Assembly: GCF_023228165.1 (NCBI RefSeq) | Contig: NZ_JALOBS010000006.1 | Span: 1-64,000 of the forward strand | Direction: 5' to 3' | Source: Methylomonas sp. | GTDB taxonomy: Bacteria > Pseudomonadota > Gammaproteobacteria > Methylococcales > Methylomonadaceae | DNA length: 64,000 nucleotides | Shown: in pieces, positions 62,520 through 64,000 of the stretch | Position numbering within the stretch: position 1 is the stretch's first letter | Layout of the letters: each line of letters opens with the position of its first letter | Position numbers and translations under genes: made by a program | Notes under the pieces: generated by a model | What the model was told of the DNA's origin: nothing | Database searches by the model: none | The model's input: the letters and a program-made list of their open reading frames with translations, nothing else

Positions 62520-63545
62520 TTAAGCGGTAAAATTTATCTGTTGCGGAGTATCGGCCTGGTTATTTTGCGGCAAATTCATGTTGCCATCGGCCGTTTCGAG
62601 CAAAGTGGGCTTATTTTCTGTAGTTTTCGATTGCAGCGGCGCATTCAGGTGCCCTAAGTACAGCGCACCAAGATTTTTTTCACCCAGGGCCAGTAGTTGT
62701 TGAGAACCGTCGGCATGACGCTGCCAAATCCTTAATTGTTGATAAACGAATTTCGCCATGCCGAGCAATTGACTGTCTTTGCTATCATTACCTGACGGCT
62801 GCTCAACGTTGTCCGATTCGGATGCGTGATTGCCGGTATCCGCCTGTTTTGAAACCGGTATTTGCCTAGCGTTGGTGGATTTTAAACTGTTAACCTGACC
62901 CTGGCTCCCATGGGTATCTAAGGCAAACTCAAAATGCGTGGCAGTCAACTCTGCGGAGTTACCTTCAAAATCGACCGATAAGGGGGCGCCACTGGCCGTG
63001 TCCCCCGTCTGCAAGTCCAGATTAGTTTCCGTATATAAAACGTGACTCATCGATAAGGACACTGAAAAGTGAATACTTTTTCCGTCTTTGGTGTTTATGC
63101 TGCCTTGCGCGTTAAAGGTGATGGTCTGGGTTTCGAACGATGACATAGATTGTTGATAGACCAGCCCGGTATCGCTATTGGCCGACGTGTCGGGTGCTTG
63201 CGTAGGCGCCTGTACAGTAACCTGGTCCGCCTGATCCCGTAGTGCCTGCGGAGTAAATAATCGCAAATCCTGGCCGGTGATGGACTTGACCATGCTTTGA
63301 ATGATCTGGATGTTCAACGTATGTGTGGCATCCGGCTTTTTTTCCAGATCCACCGGGCTTTTTTGGGTGGCGGCTAATTTGCCGGCATCGCTCAATTTCA
63401 ACTGATCTTGCCGGTCATGCTCCCGATGGCGATGAGCGCCAATTTCGGAGCGATTCTTGAAAAAATTGTGCCTACCGTTACCCTCTATACGCGAAAGCAG
63501 GTAATGGCTAGCTTGAGATTTGGTAGCGGCAGTGTCGATAAGCAT
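62520..63545 (-). CDS. Hypothetical protein, 341 residues
   Basis: A hydrophilic cytosolic-looking protein with no signal peptide. A central part (about 125-230) is beta-rich (FETQTITFNAQGSINTKDGK, IHFSVSLSMSHVLYTETNLD), and the C-terminal region has LGMAKFVYQQLRIWQRH and LALGEKNLGALYLGH. The rest is low-complexity Q/S/D/T. GAGGA lies eight bases before the ATG. No family is recognised by me. It precedes the PilZ gene by 46 bases and may be cotranscribed with it. Confidence 0.55.
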   Translation of the reverse strand: MLIDTAATKSQASHYLLSRIEGNGRHNFFKNRSEIGAHRHREHDRQDQLKLSDAGKLAATQKSPVDLEKKPDATHTLNIQIIQSMVKSITGQDLRLFTPQALRDQADQVTVQAPTQAPDTSANSDTGLVYQQSMSSFETQTITFNAQGSINTKDGKSIHFSVSLSMSHVLYTETNLDLQTGDTASGAPLSVDFEGNSAELTATHFEFALDTHGSQGQVNSLKSTNARQIPVSKQADTGNHASESDNVEQPSGNDSKDSQLLGMAKFVYQQLRIWQRHADGSQQLLALGEKNLGALYLGHLNAPLQSKTTENKPTLLETADGNMNLPQNNQADTPQQINFTA

Positions 63546-63601
63546 GAGCTTGTCCTCATTTTTGTGAGCTTCCGTGATGTTATCGACAGTTTTCCGAAAC
63601 T

Positions 63602-64000
63602 TTAAATATTTAATTTTTCCTCGATTTTTTGTTTATAGTTTAAATAATGCAGACTTTGAACCTGATCGAACGGCTGAATTCCCAGCATTTCATCCGGTGC
63701 ATCAATTTCGGTGATATGAAAGGGATAGTCTTCGTGGTTTTTCCTGAAGCCCAAAACATAACTTTTTAATCTCAGGTAAGAGTCGACATCCGTGATCTCA
63801 AACTTCCGCTCGTTACAATAAACGGCCTGCCCTCTGGTGCGATCAACCACAATTCTGACCCGCAAATCCAATTCCGTACTACCTTGCTTTACCTGGGTAT
63901 GATGACAGGATACTACTCCCGTGGAGTTTTTTTGGATTTCGTAACATTCGATACCTATGCTCTCCGGCAACTTGGCCTGTAATTGCAGGGTTTTGATAAA
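63602..64000 (-). CDS. C-terminal part of a larger protein, resembles class I adenylate cyclase
   Basis: The frame is open to the right edge, so only the last 132 residues are seen. The visible TTG at 63970 is internal: codons continue upstream as FIKTLQLQAK. The ending reads YPFHITEIDAPDEMLG followed by QVQSLHYLNYKQKIEEKLN, similar from memory to the C-terminus of gammaproteobacterial class I adenylate cyclases (CyaA), which reads YPCYITDLDLS and then HYLRYK. The YCNERKFEITD segment also fits. The catalytic N-terminal domain lies outside the window, so the call is tentative. Confidence 0.5.
   Translation of the reverse strand, partial: FIKTLQLQAKLPESIGIECYEIQKNSTGVVSCHHTQVKQGSTELDLRVRIVVDRTRGQAVYCNERKFEITDVDSYLRLKSYVLGFRKNHEDYPFHITEIDAPDEMLGIQPFDQVQSLHYLNYKQKIEEKLNI

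Noticed and set aside
1..64000. tRNA, rRNA, CRISPR and prophage signals
   Set aside because: I looked for tRNA T-arm sequences, repeated spacer arrays and phage structural genes and saw none. A covariance search would be needed to exclude small structured RNAs.

Overview
The window looks like a chromosomal segment of a gammaproteobacterium. The clearest indicators are a dusB-fis pair in the enterobacterial order, purH, nadK-recN, a YbiT-type ABC-F ATPase, a Kbp/YgaU-type protein, gspAB and, at the right edge, what looks like the end of a class I adenylate cyclase. Base composition near 50% GC and the gene style would suit a Methylococcales-type methanotroph such as Methylomonas. That is inference only, because no methane-oxidation gene lies here. 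I see no rRNA, tRNA, CRISPR array, prophage or intact insertion sequence.

Layout. 0.4-3.3 kb: small secreted or lipoprotein genes and a lone membrane-protein gene with weak integron-cassette features, separated by degraded DNA. 3.6-9.8 kb: housekeeping genes (ABC-F ATPase, dusB, fis, purH), then a DUF937 protein and a BON-LysM protein. 9.9-22.5 kb, all on the minus strand: a ten-gene exopolysaccharide operon with initiating phosphosugar transferase, Wza-like exporter, Wzc-like co-polymerase/tyrosine kinase, polymerase/ligase, flippase, methyltransferase and four glycosyltransferases. Upstream lies an unannotated 53-codon gene with its own promoter and terminator. 24.3-28.0 kb: a 1214-residue secreted glycosidase-like protein. 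28.2-32.6 kb: a four-gene signalling operon in which the first histidine kinase has lost its phospho-accepting histidine; it is followed by a QseG-like lipoprotein, an intact kinase and an OmpR-type regulator. 32.7-39.2 kb: lytic transglycosylase, DUF815 ATPase, GH17 glucanase with membrane tail, nadK, recN. 39.2-43.6 kb: a coiled-coil lipoprotein with a coupled 45-residue microprotein, and a convergent LuxR-type regulator/hybrid kinase pair. 43.8-44.4 kb: a gene graveyard holding a remnant of a C39-type gene and a broken vapBC module. 46.5-48.9 kb: gspAB. 49.1-52.9 kb: a divergent trio (GNAT-C39 peptidase fusion, DUF2817 zinc-peptidase-like protein, RimK-like ATP-grasp ligase). 52.9-56.1 kb: a DMT exporter and the agmatine-to-putrescine pair aguA/aguB. 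56.1-60.1 kb: a CPA2 antiporter, then two DUF1538 membrane halves, a PII-like protein and a CBS-pair protein in one tightly packed operon. 60.3-64.0 kb: a truncated D12 adenine methyltransferase ending in a REP-like palindrome, a RelBE-type module, an orphan YbdD/YjiX-type protein, a PilZ protein, an unknown protein and the partial cyclase-like gene.

The three loci most likely to be under-described systems are the pseudokinase/lipoprotein/kinase/regulator operon, the RimK-like/C39/DUF2817 trio, and the split DUF1538 transporter-like pair with its PII and CBS partners. Several palindromic repeats, two or three of one family, are scattered through the accessory parts, and one supplies the stop codon of the truncated methyltransferase.
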